DNA of 5,897 nucleotides from Planctomycetota bacterium (GTDB lineage Bacteria; Planctomycetota; UBA1135; UBA2386), in contig QJVU01000541.1 of assembly GCA_003235605.1 (NCBI GenBank), forward strand, positions 1 to 5,897, given 5' to 3'. The translations under genes were made by a program, and so were the position numbers. The notes below the pieces were generated by a model. It was not told the DNA's origin. It did no database searches and saw only the letters and a program-made list of their open reading frames with translations. Each line of letters starts with the position of its first letter. The stretch's first letter is position 1. Shown here piece by piece: positions 1 to 5,897 of the stretch.

Positions 1-1249
1 CCGTTCGCATGAACTTCTCCCGCTCCTTGTCGAGCTTGTCGTAGGCCTCCTGGAGCTTCTTTCTCTCATCCCGTGAGAGCGTCGTGCCAGCGGGGCGTTC
101 GAAAGCATCGCTCACTTCTGTCTGCTTCTTCTCCCATGCAGCGAGCTTGGTCAGGGTCGTTTTCTCATCGAGGCCCTTTGCGGGGTAGTTCACGGTCACG
201 GAATCGCCCACGAGGATGTCGAGCGTGCCGTCGCCGTTGATGTCGTCGACCCAGACGCGGGTGTCCGTCTGGGGTCCGGTGAGGTGTGCATCGCCCAGCT
301 TGGTCTTCCCGTCCCCATACCCAACCGCCGGAATCAGCGCCACCGGCTGGCTGAACTTGGCCTCCTTGGCCGAGCCCCGGTTGGTGCACAGGAACACGCC
401 TCCCACGGACGAGCCGCTGATCAGATCCAGGTCACCATCGCCGTCCCAGTCCACGAAGAAGGGGTCGCTGTGGCTCTGGACCATGAGCGGCCTGCCATCC
501 GCGGTCAACTGCGTCGGCATGGGAGCGAAACGGCCCTTGCCCTCTCCAGCGAAGACCCAGAAGGAGCCGGAGAAGTTGCCGGAAACGATGTCCAGCTTGC
601 CGTCGCCGTCCAGGTCCACGGCGGTGGGCCGGGTGCAGATCCGGTCGGTGATCGGCTCCTTGCCGGCCCCGAATGTCACTCCCCAGACCCTGGTCGGCTT
701 CTTGCGCCGCAAGATCAAGGGCTCGCCGTCCGTGCCCTTGAGGACCTCCGCCTTCTTGAAGGTCCCCTCCTCGGTCCCCCACAGGACCTGGAACAGACCC
801 GCCATGTCCCGGTCCATGCGGGAGTAGGATCCCGAGAGGATGTCTATGTTGCCGTCACCGTTGACGTCCACGAACTGTGGAGTCGAGCTGGTGCATCACC
901 AGACGCCGGGCACCTCGGCCACCTTGCCCTCGGCCTTCAACCACTCCCCCTTCGCGAGCTTGCCGTCCCCGAGGTTCCGGTAGACCTTCATCTTGCCATC
1001 GGCAAACTGACCCACGACCAGGTCCTTCCTGCCGTCGCGGTCTACGTCAGCCCAGCAGGGAGAGGCAAAACCGGGGTACTCGGTCTTGATGTACTCCCCG
1101 TCTGCCTGCAAGCGGACCGGAGCTTCGAACTGGGCTCGTTGGGCCCCTTGCGCCCCCTGACGGACGTGCGTGGCGGAGATCGGGGCGACGGTCACGCCCA
1201 CGGCGAGGCACGCCGGCAACGCCGTCGTTGCGAGGATGGTCTTCAGCAT
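1..1249 (-). CDS. Exported FG-GAP/VCBS repeat protein, candidate selenoprotein (in-frame TGA; C-terminus cut by window edge)
   Basis: Seen: the frame starts at ATG 1249 and runs to the left edge, 416 codons, with codon 118 a TGA (898-896) and 298 sense codons after it. Residues 1-26 form a signal peptide (LKT, a hydrophobic run, cleavage likely near PISA), so the protein should be exported. Acidic FG-GAP/VCBS motifs of the DxDxDG type, each followed by a D-[IL] strand, lie at residues 68-76, 128-136, 212-220, 267-275 and 335-344, on both sides of the TGA. Residues about 360-416 are charged and look helical, perhaps coiled coil. The start is supported by GGAGGG at 1263-1258, about 8 bases upstream. 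Known: such repeats form beta-propeller blades, often binding Ca2+, in surface or secreted proteins. Inferred: the TGA is read as selenocysteine, giving a Trp-Sec-Cys-Thr sequence before the second repeat. A nonsense mutation or base-call error would give the same picture. The enzymatic or binding role is unknown. Confidence 0.8.
856..893 (-). promoter_or_regulatory. SECIS-like hairpin just downstream of the in-frame TGA
   Basis: On the minus-strand mRNA, GACUCCAC (884-877) pairs with GUGGA (871-867) and GUC (865-863), with C866 bulged. This gives eight Watson-Crick pairs closing the loop AGUUC (876-872). A further outer helix, CACC (893-890) with GGUG (859-856), can form across an internal loop of 5 and 3 bases. 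The loop begins 19 nt after the TGA and has G in its second position. Known: bacterial SECIS elements lie inside the coding region directly after the UGA, have a small apical loop with a G in its first two positions, roughly 16-37 nt from the UGA, and recruit SelB. The fit is good by eye, but no folding energy was computed, and GC-rich coding sequence makes chance hairpins common. Confidence 0.55.
896..898 (-). other. In-frame TGA, candidate selenocysteine codon (residue 118)
   Basis: The codon follows Pro-Gly-Val-Trp (residues 114-117) and precedes TGC (Cys119). The same frame continues without any stop to the window edge and carries four more FG-GAP motifs, so there is no frameshift. TGA also ends the glycosyltransferase gene at 5363-5361, so it is a normal stop here and would need a local recoding signal. 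A single-base change from TGC or TGT (Cys) would explain both a Sec/Cys exchange in the family and a read error. Confidence 0.6.
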
Positions 1250-1440
1250 TGGATTGGCCCTCCGTGCTGGGCGAAAGGAGTCGTCGAAGGCGGTGCGAGA
1301 CGCAAGCGGGCGATCATAGCCGACCGGAACCGCACCAGTCGGGAAAAAGCGCCCGGCCAGCCGCTGACCTTGCAGCGAAACAAGGCCGACGACGTGCACG
1401 AGGTGACAGGCCGGACTGGCTGGGTAGAGTTGTCCCCTAC
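1250..1440. other. Divergent intergenic region
   Basis: These 191 bases separate the start of the FG-GAP repeat gene (minus) from that of the DUF1697 gene (plus), so both promoters should lie here. Apart from the GGAGGG ribosome binding site of the minus-strand gene, I see no convincing -35/-10 pair, operator or RNA gene. Ribosome-binding sequence before the plus-strand ATG is weak. Confidence 0.5.
1258..1263 (-). promoter_or_regulatory. Ribosome binding site of the FG-GAP repeat gene
   Basis: The minus strand reads GGAGGG at 1263-1258, 8 bases before ATG 1249. This is a strong Shine-Dalgarno sequence. It selects the Met that opens the signal peptide over an earlier in-frame Met at 1456, which would put about 70 unrelated residues in front of the signal peptide. 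Confidence 0.7.
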
Positions 1441-2007
1441 ATGCCCCCCAACGCATCCCACAGGCACGTCGCCTTCCTGCGAGGCATCAATGTCGGTGGC
1501 AGGAACAAGGTTCCGATGAAGAAGCTGGCGATGATGTTCGAGGAGGTCGGATGTACCGACGTGTCCACCTACATCCAGAGCGGCAACGTGGTCTTCACCG
1601 CCAGGAGCATGCTGGTCCGGAGGTTGCCGGAGTTGATCACCGGGGCTCTCCTGAAGGGGCTTGGCGTCAAGGTGCCCGTCGTCGTCCGCTCGGCGTCTGA
1701 GCTGAGCAACGTGCTCAACAACAACCCGTTCCTGCGCCGCGAGAGCGCCAAGCCGGAGCATCTCCACGTGGGGTTCCTGGCCACACTCCCGGCGCCGTCC
1801 CGGGTCTCGGCTCTGGACCCGACACGCAGCCCCGGCGATACCTTCGAGGTCCTGGGGCGGGAGATCCACCTCTGCTGTCCAGGCGGTATGGCACGCACGA
1901 AGCTCACCGTGACCTATTTCGACAGGGTCCTGGGCACCGTGACCACGGTACGCAACTGGCGCACTACACAGAAGCTCGCTGAGCTTTCCGGCGCGGCGTT
2001 CTGCTAG
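1441..2007 (+). CDS. DUF1697 family protein
   Basis: The 188-residue product matches the usual length and layout of DUF1697 proteins. Near the N-terminus it has the family signature: AFLRGINVGG (about residues 12-21), then K-V-P-M-K-K-L, and YIQSGNVVF (about 43-51). Near the C-terminus it has KLTVTYFDRVLGT followed by TVRNWRTTQKLAEL, equivalent to the family's conserved T-R-N-W-R-T segment. ATG 1441 puts the signature at the normal distance from the N-terminus; longer in-frame starts lie in the region upstream of the divergent gene and add sequence unlike the family. The ribosome binding site is poor (GTAGAG some way upstream). The protein has no signal peptide or membrane segment and should be cytoplasmic. 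The biochemical function of the family is not established, and the neighbours do not help. The gene ends in TAG. Confidence 0.9.
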   Translation: MPPNASHRHVAFLRGINVGGRNKVPMKKLAMMFEEVGCTDVSTYIQSGNVVFTARSMLVRRLPELITGALLKGLGVKVPVVVRSASELSNVLNNNPFLRRESAKPEHLHVGFLATLPAPSRVSALDPTRSPGDTFEVLGREIHLCCPGGMARTKLTVTYFDRVLGTVTTVRNWRTTQKLAELSGAAFC

Positions 2008-2078
2008 CCTTGGGGCTCACGGCCACAGGAGTAGGCGGTGTTTCGTTCCTCAAGGTGTAATTGGAAGTGATTGGCTAC

Positions 2079-2082
2079 GGAG
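2079..2082 (+). promoter_or_regulatory. Ribosome binding site of the GST-like gene
   Basis: GGAG lies 6 bases before ATG 2089. It supports that Met over the in-frame TTG at 2071, which would add only six residues and has no comparable site. Confidence 0.6.
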
Positions 2083-2088
2083 ACCCCC

Positions 2089-2691
2089 ATGTCCGCAGAA
2101 GTCGTCGTCCACGGTTTCGAAACCTCCAACAACATGAAGGTACGGGTGGCCCTGGGCTACAAGGGCATCCCCTACCGGTTCCACACCATCGAGCCCCACA
2201 ACCGGGAGGAGGTCGTGAAGATCTCTGGCCAGCACCTGACACCGGTGCTGGTGCACAAGGACCGCGTGGTCTTTGACTCCGCGGCGATCCTGCGCTACCT
2301 GGACGTGACGTTCCCGGAAACCGAGCGGTTGTTCGGACGCAGCCACGCCGAGCAGTGGGAGATCGAAGACTGGGAGCTGTTCGCCCGCGCCCAGCTCGCC
2401 GGTCCGATGATGGATGTGGTCCACCGCCGGGTGTACGGCAAGACCGTGGATGACACATTGCTGGATCGGTGTGCGACAGCCTTCGCCGGGGCGGTGGCAC
2501 GATTGGCGGAACGCATGGAGGGCCGGAAATGGCTCGTCGGGGGCACGATGTCGGCAGCCGACATCACAGCTGCCGCGGTGATGTTCCGCGTCCAGGCCGC
2601 GGCGATCCTCCCCCTTCCACCCGAAGCCGACGCCCTTTCCAATTGGATGCGCACGGTCATGGCTTTCGACGGCAAGTGCAGGACGGAGTAG
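2089..2691 (+). CDS. Glutathione S-transferase family protein
   Basis: The 200-residue product has the two-domain GST layout. Residues 4-75 are a thioredoxin-like domain: strand VVVHGF, helix start TSNNMKVRVALGYKGIPY (about 12-29), the cis-proline in LTPVL (50-54), and the DSAAI segment (63-67) that binds the gamma-glutamyl part of glutathione. Residues from about 85 on are the helical domain, with MSAADIT (154-160) as the conserved N-capping motif. There is no Cys where zeta- or beta-like classes have one (about residues 13-16); Ser13 or the Asn pair stand there. The enzyme would be cytoplasmic and would conjugate or reduce electrophilic or peroxide substrates with glutathione; the substrate cannot be told from sequence. 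It starts 81 bases after the DUF1697 stop on the same strand, so co-transcription is possible but not shown. Ends in TAG. Confidence 0.9.
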   Translation: MSAEVVVHGFETSNNMKVRVALGYKGIPYRFHTIEPHNREEVVKISGQHLTPVLVHKDRVVFDSAAILRYLDVTFPETERLFGRSHAEQWEIEDWELFARAQLAGPMMDVVHRRVYGKTVDDTLLDRCATAFAGAVARLAERMEGRKWLVGGTMSAADITAAAVMFRVQAAAILPLPPEADALSNWMRTVMAFDGKCRTE

Positions 2692-2716
2692 GCGAGGTTT
2701 CCGCGTCCTTCAGGCA

Positions 2717-2736
2717 GTGGGTAACACCGAACCCAC
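2717..2736. terminator. Hairpin in the convergent GST / TPR interval, possible terminator
   Basis: GTGGGT (2717-2722) pairs perfectly with ACCCAC (2731-2736) around an 8-base loop, 25 bases after the GST stop. There is no T-run on either side, so it is not a classical intrinsic terminator. Its position between convergent genes is the main argument. Confidence 0.3.
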
Positions 2737-2759
2737 GTGGGCGAACAGGAGCCTCGAGA

Positions 2760-2819
2760 TCAAGATGACTTCCGGTGTGACGCCATCTGGTGGAGCATCA
2801 CCACGTTGCCGTCAGGATC
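2760..2819 (-). pseudogene. Remnant of a VOC/glyoxalase-family gene (C-terminal tail only)
   Basis: Reading the minus strand from 2819 gives DPDGNVVMLHQMASHRKSS and then TGA (2762-2760). The DPDGN-[VL]-x-[ML]-L-H/Q pattern close to a stop is the typical last strand of vicinal oxygen chelate (glyoxalase/bleomycin resistance/dioxygenase) proteins. The frame stays open upstream, but there it overlaps the 3' end of the TPR lipoprotein gene in another frame, and it shows nothing VOC-like. The rest of the gene therefore seems lost, perhaps when the TPR gene was joined at this point. The call rests on one short motif, and chance cannot be excluded. Confidence 0.45.
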
Positions 2820-2829
2820 CGCGAGCCGC

Positions 2830-4482
2830 CTAGCTGCCTTCGCGACAGAAGCACGACCCCTTGATCTGCACCGTGGCGTCCGCCCAGGCTTTTTCGAACT
2901 GCTTGCGCACGGCAGCAGCCTCGGGGGAGTTGCGGCGCTCCAGGCACTCGGCGAGGCCGTGTAGGGACCAACCGTTGTCCGGGTACCGCTTCAGGTCCTG
3001 CCGGTAGCAGGCTTCCGCTTCGGCGACCTTACCGGACGACAACAGCAAAGCACCGAGTGCGTGGCGGGTGGGCATCATCCACGGGTTCGGTTCGCTGTAC
3101 TTCAGGTTGTCCTCCGCCGCAACAGCCGCACGGAGGTGCTCGAAGGCAGCGTCGTATTCACCCGCCTTGAAGGCAGTCTCGCCAAGGAGCAGCTCACGGG
3201 CCACCTGCAGGACCTCCTGAGCAGGGACTATGAACACCATTTGGTCCGCCGGCACCTGGGCGGCGGCCTTCTCGAAGGCAACTGCCTCGGCCCTGGCTTC
3301 CCCGATCCGTCTGAGGTTGGCATAGGCAACGCCGCGGCCGTAGTGCCACATGGCGACGGCATAGGGCTGATCTTCCCTGGGGCAGGGAACCTCGAGGGCC
3401 TTGATCCACTGGCCGAAGCGCAGGTGCACGTGCACGTCCATGACCAACCACTCGGCAACGCCGGGGTCGCTGAGGAAGGACTCGGGCAGATCCCGCATGA
3501 GGGCACGGCAGGCTTCCAGAGCCTCTTCGTAGCGGCCGCGGAACATCGCGGACCAGACGATGAAGTGGTTGTTGTGGGCGTGATAGGTGTGATAGATGCC
3601 CTGGGTACCCACCTTGGCAAAGTAGTCACGGTCCAGCTGTGAGGCCCTCTTGTTGCACTCCACCGAGTCCTTGAAGCGACCCACCTGCACATAGATGTGC
3701 GCCGGCATGTGCACCATGTGTCCAATACCAGGGACCAGCTTGCCCAGGCGATCCGCGGCGGCCTCGGCCTTGGCGGGCTCCGCAGAAGGCTCGATGACGT
3801 GGATGTAGAAGTGGTTGGCGCCCGGGTGGTTGGCGTCCAGCTCCAGAACCCGTTCCAGGGTGGCGACGATGGTCGGTGTATCGCCACGCTTGGGTTGGCG
3901 CACCTTGGTCCAGTAGTCCCAGGGGTGCAGGTTCATGAGGGCGTCCGCGTAGAGAACGCCGATGTCCCCGTCCTCCGGGTACTTCTGCCACAAGGCCGCC
4001 ATCGCGTCGGCGTAGGCCTGGTCCAGGTGCTCGCGGTCCTTGGGGGGTGGGTTCGCAAAACGTCTGGCCAGGGCCCCGATCAGATCCTGCTCCACCTGGG
4101 TGGCCCCGCCGGCATGCTGCTGCGCCTTCTGGATGGCCTCGAAGGCACGCTTGCCGGCCGCGGCGTCCATGGGCAGGTTGATGTTCGGCGCCAGGGCATA
4201 GGCCTGGCCCCAGTAGGCCATGGCACAGCCCGGGTCGATCCGTGCTGCCTCCTCGAACGAGCGCACTGCTTCGTCGTGGTTGAAACCAAAGCTGAGGGCA
4301 AGTCCCTGGTCGAAGTAGCGCTGCGCCAGGGGGTCCTTGGTCGTCACCTTGCGGCTGTGGCTGCCCATTCCGTCGAACAGCAGGGCGCGCGGGGTCGTGC
4401 ACCCCGCAACTAGAGCAGCGGCAGAGAGAGACAGAACGAGCTTGAGAGACTTGGGAGTGGCGGCAAACATGGCTTCAGACAT
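2830..4482 (-). CDS. TPR repeat lipoprotein with CxC tail
   Basis: The 550-residue product begins with a lipoprotein signal: a hydrophobic run, then lipobox L-V-A-G-C with Cys28 as the lipidation site, so it should be anchored in a membrane outside the cytoplasm. A TPR pair covers about residues 52-97 (YFDQGLALSFGFNHDEAVRS, then A-R-I-D-P). Further helical repeats run through the protein, and a C-terminal TPR lies at about 475-510 (ALGALLLSSGKVAEAEACYR). The middle has His-rich segments: NHFYIH (223-228), HMVHMPAH (255-262) and YHTYHAHNNH (297-306); similar His-Met-Pro-[AS]-His segments occur in TTC38-like TPR proteins. The protein ends with Cys544-Phe-Cys546 and four more residues. Inferred: a scaffold, possibly metal-binding; no reaction can be assigned. 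Met at 4482 is taken as start; Met5 at 4470 is an alternative, and neither has a strong ribosome binding site. Divergent from the FkbM gene; ends in TAG. Confidence 0.88.
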   Translation of the reverse strand: MSEAMFAATPKSLKLVLSLSAAALVAGCTTPRALLFDGMGSHSRKVTTKDPLAQRYFDQGLALSFGFNHDEAVRSFEEAARIDPGCAMAYWGQAYALAPNINLPMDAAAGKRAFEAIQKAQQHAGGATQVEQDLIGALARRFANPPPKDREHLDQAYADAMAALWQKYPEDGDIGVLYADALMNLHPWDYWTKVRQPKRGDTPTIVATLERVLELDANHPGANHFYIHVIEPSAEPAKAEAAADRLGKLVPGIGHMVHMPAHIYVQVGRFKDSVECNKRASQLDRDYFAKVGTQGIYHTYHAHNNHFIVWSAMFRGRYEEALEACRALMRDLPESFLSDPGVAEWLVMDVHVHLRFGQWIKALEVPCPREDQPYAVAMWHYGRGVAYANLRRIGEARAEAVAFEKAAAQVPADQMVFIVPAQEVLQVARELLLGETAFKAGEYDAAFEHLRAAVAAEDNLKYSEPNPWMMPTRHALGALLLSSGKVAEAEACYRQDLKRYPDNGWSLHGLAECLERRNSPEAAAVRKQFEKAWADATVQIKGSCFCREGS

Positions 4483-4558
4483 TCGAGCAGGATTCCCGGG
4501 CCGAACGTCACTCTGTTTGTCGTTTTTTCTATCCGCTCCGCGGCTAGATTCCGCCGTC
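4483..4558. promoter_or_regulatory. Divergent promoter region of the TPR lipoprotein and FkbM genes
   Basis: These 76 bases lie between two divergent starts and include an unusually T-rich stretch around 4513-4530, unlike the GC-rich surroundings. Promoters for one or both genes are expected here. I cannot define a well-spaced -35/-10 pair. Confidence 0.35.
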
Positions 4559-5350
4559 GTGAAGCTCTCGGACCTCTGGGACTACGTCGCCCTCCGACGC
4601 CTCGTCAAGAACCCCGGCAAGGTCGCCCTGTTCCGCAAGGACCGCAACCCCGACCACGAGCTCGTGGTCGAGATGCGCGATCAGCCCCCCCTCTACCTGC
4701 GAGGCGGTCGCAGCGACTTCCACATGTTCCAGCGCATCTTTCTGCGGGACGAATACCGGCTCGGAACGCTGCCGGCTGGCGGTCTTGGCTGCGTGGTGGA
4801 CCTGGGCGGCAACGTGGGGATGTTCGCGGCGCGTGTCGCACCGGAGGCACGGCGGGTCGTCAGCTGCGAGCCGCTCCCCGTCAACCTGGAGCGGCTTCAC
4901 AAGAACACCCGGGCCCTTGACAACATCACTACCGTGCCGGCGGCGGTCGCCGGACAGAGCGGCACCCTGACGCTCTACGCGCCGCGCTTGGACAAGATGA
5001 GCGGCGCGTTCTCGGCCTACGCCGACTCCGAACAGTTCAACCTGGACGTATCCTGGGAGGTGCCCGCCGTCACCCTTGCCGAGCTCTTCAACACCCACCG
5101 AGTGACCCACTGCGATCTCTTGAAAGTGGACATCGAAGGCTCGGAGTACGACGTCCTCCAGGCGACGGACGATCGCACCTTCAGTTGCATCGACCGGATC
5201 CACGGCGAATACCACAACGTCGGGCCCGAGAAGGCACGCAACCGCTGGGAGACGCTGGAGGCCCTGCTCCGATCCCAGGGCTACTCCGTGGACGTGACCC
5301 ACCATCGCCACAAGCCGAACTACGGCATGTTCTACGCCCGCCGGGTGTAG
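4559..5350 (+). CDS. FkbM family SAM-dependent methyltransferase
   Basis: With GTG 4559 as start the product has 263 residues, the usual size. Residues 78-90 (VVDLGGNVGMFA) are the glycine-rich SAM-binding motif I. CEP at 103-105 supplies the acidic residue that normally binds the SAM ribose. LLKVDIEGSEYDVL (187-200) is the signature that marks the FkbM type. The C-terminus (about 240-260) carries a His-rich strand region ending in YARRV. Known: FkbM enzymes O-methylate sugars or polyketides, often in polysaccharide clusters. The convergent neighbouring glycosyltransferase fits a role in surface glycan modification. The start is uncertain: there is no clear Shine-Dalgarno sequence, and an in-frame ATG at 4469 would add 30 residues but overlap the divergent TPR gene start. 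Ends in TAG, 10 bases from the convergent gene's stop. Confidence 0.88.
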   Translation: MKLSDLWDYVALRRLVKNPGKVALFRKDRNPDHELVVEMRDQPPLYLRGGRSDFHMFQRIFLRDEYRLGTLPAGGLGCVVDLGGNVGMFAARVAPEARRVVSCEPLPVNLERLHKNTRALDNITTVPAAVAGQSGTLTLYAPRLDKMSGAFSAYADSEQFNLDVSWEVPAVTLAELFNTHRVTHCDLLKVDIEGSEYDVLQATDDRTFSCIDRIHGEYHNVGPEKARNRWETLEALLRSQGYSVDVTHHRHKPNYGMFYARRV

Positions 5351-5353
5351 CTG

Positions 5354-5368
5354 CCGCCGCTCAGGCGG
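5354..5368. terminator. Short hairpin at the convergent FkbM / glycosyltransferase ends
   Basis: CCGCC (5354-5358) and GGCGG (5364-5368) form a 5-bp stem around GCTCA, starting 4 bases after the FkbM stop and covering the glycosyltransferase stop. It could serve both strands, but there is no T-run and the stem is short. Confidence 0.3.
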
Positions 5369-5897
5369 ACACCAGACCGTTCTTGCAGCGGATCGGTCGC
5401 CGCATCCTGTAGTACGTCTCGTTGTCCCTGCGACCCACCGACTTCATCGGGTGCCACATGTGGAACACGTCGTTCCGCGTATAGAGCACCTTCACCTTCG
5501 GCCTCGGTCGCAGGCGCATCAGCCGATCCCGGAGATCGCTGTCCTCGCCTTGATAGGGCCACCGGAACACCTCATCGAAGCCGTTGATCTCCTCGAACAG
5601 GTCCCGGTCGACAGCCATGTTGAGGCCGATGGTCTTGGGACGGTTCTTGCGCCGGAGCAAGGTGCCCCACTCGCTCTTGCGCTTGAACCGCCGGAGCCAC
5701 TTGCGTTGCCATGGCTCGATGAAGGACTCAAAGGCGCCGGACTCGACATCCTCCTCGGTGAGCAGCTCGGTGACTTCCCGGCTCCAGCGCACCGGGCCGC
5801 CGACGTGGAAGCTACGCGGCTCGAAAACCCCGAGATGGCGTTCCACGAAGTGCGCTGGGGGAATGCAGTCGCCGTCGCTGAAGATCAGCAGGCGCTC
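5361..5897 (-). CDS. Family 2 glycosyltransferase (N-terminus cut by window edge)
   Basis: The frame is open to the right edge, giving the last 178 residues. At visible residues 4-14 (LIFSDGDCIPP) lies the metal- and nucleotide-sugar-binding DxD motif of GT-A fold enzymes. At 91-122 is the galactosyltransferase-type C-terminal motif: GLNMAVDRDLFEEINGFDE followed by W-P-Y-Q-G-E-D-S-D-L, where the ED pair provides the likely catalytic base. A WHP segment follows at 148-150. Known: such enzymes transfer a sugar from a nucleotide sugar to a growing glycan at the cytoplasmic face of the membrane. The missing part should be the first roughly 80-100 residues of the Rossmann-like half. A GTG at 5846 is internal, not the start, because it lies after the DxD motif. 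Ends in TGA, which shows that TGA works as a normal stop here. Works presumably with the adjacent FkbM methyltransferase on surface polysaccharide. Confidence 0.88.
   Translation of the reverse strand, partial: ERLLIFSDGDCIPPAHFVERHLGVFEPRSFHVGGPVRWSREVTELLTEEDVESGAFESFIEPWQRKWLRRFKRKSEWGTLLRRKNRPKTIGLNMAVDRDLFEEINGFDEVFRWPYQGEDSDLRDRLMRLRPRPKVKVLYTRNDVFHMWHPMKSVGRRDNETYYRMRRPIRCKNGLVSA

Noticed and set aside
896..898. General reassignment of TGA to an amino acid in this organism
   Set aside because: TGA ends the glycosyltransferase gene at 5363-5361 at a sensible place, and Trp and Gly are normally encoded elsewhere in the window. Only one TGA occurs inside a real coding frame.
1..1249. Frameshift or two separate genes as explanation for the TGA at 898-896
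   Set aside because: The sequence on both sides is in the same frame, and no ATG or ribosome binding site follows directly after the TGA; the next FG-GAP motif begins only ten codons later.
284..1519. Long open frame on the plus strand opposite the FG-GAP gene (about 411 residues)
   Set aside because: It is the antisense shadow of a GC-rich coding region. Its translation shows no domain, while the minus strand carries a signal peptide, a ribosome binding site and five FG-GAP motifs.
2788..2803. Inverted repeat TGGTG / CACCA around a 6-base loop as a terminator
   Set aside because: It lies inside the VOC-like remnant (codons for Val-Val-Met-Leu-His-Gln), has no T-run, and is well explained by that former coding sequence.
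3697..4413. Open frame on the plus strand opposite the TPR lipoprotein gene
   Set aside because: It is an antisense shadow with low-complexity Gly/Val-rich translation and no recognisable domain.
4544..5311. Open frame on the minus strand opposite the FkbM gene
   Set aside because: The plus strand has clear methyltransferase motifs. The antisense product is Val/Gly/His-rich without any domain.
1..5897. CRISPR array, insertion sequence, tRNA or rRNA
   Set aside because: No regularly spaced repeats, transposase-like frames, terminal inverted repeats or tRNA cloverleaf sequence seen on either strand.

Overview
The window is GC-rich and gene-dense, apparently from a free-living bacterium with an outer membrane. 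It shows a lipoprotein signal, an exported FG-GAP repeat protein, and a glycosyltransferase next to an FkbM-type methyltransferase. FG-GAP and TPR lipoproteins in a high-GC setting suggest Planctomycetota or a similar environmental lineage. This is an inference from gene content only; there is no marker gene.

Layout, left to right: (1) minus strand, 1249 down to the left edge: an exported FG-GAP/VCBS repeat protein, C-terminus cut by the window. Its frame holds a TGA at 898-896 and then stays open, with family-typical sequence, for 298 more codons. (2) plus strand, 1441-2007: a DUF1697 protein, divergent from gene 1. (3) plus strand, 2089-2691: a glutathione S-transferase-like protein. (4) minus strand, about 2760-2819: what looks like the last residues of a VOC/glyoxalase-family protein, left as a remnant. 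(5) minus strand, 4482-2830: a 550-residue TPR lipoprotein with His clusters and a Cys-Phe-Cys tail. (6) plus strand, 4559-5350: an FkbM family methyltransferase, divergent from gene 5. (7) minus strand, right edge to 5361: a family 2 glycosyltransferase, N-terminus cut, converging on gene 6.

The most interesting signal is in gene 1. The in-frame TGA is followed directly by a Cys codon. A hairpin with the size, position and loop of a bacterial SECIS element starts 11 bases after it (8 base pairs with one bulge, 5-base loop with G in its second position, loop 19 nt after the TGA). The reading frame does not shift. TGA ends the glycosyltransferase gene in the same window, so a general recoding of TGA is unlikely. 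The best reading is a candidate selenoprotein: an exported FG-GAP repeat protein with a Sec-Cys pair. A sequencing error or a recent nonsense mutation is the main alternative.

Genes 6 and 7 probably both work on surface polysaccharide. The other genes show no clear joint pathway; they sit in divergent and convergent pairs rather than a long operon.
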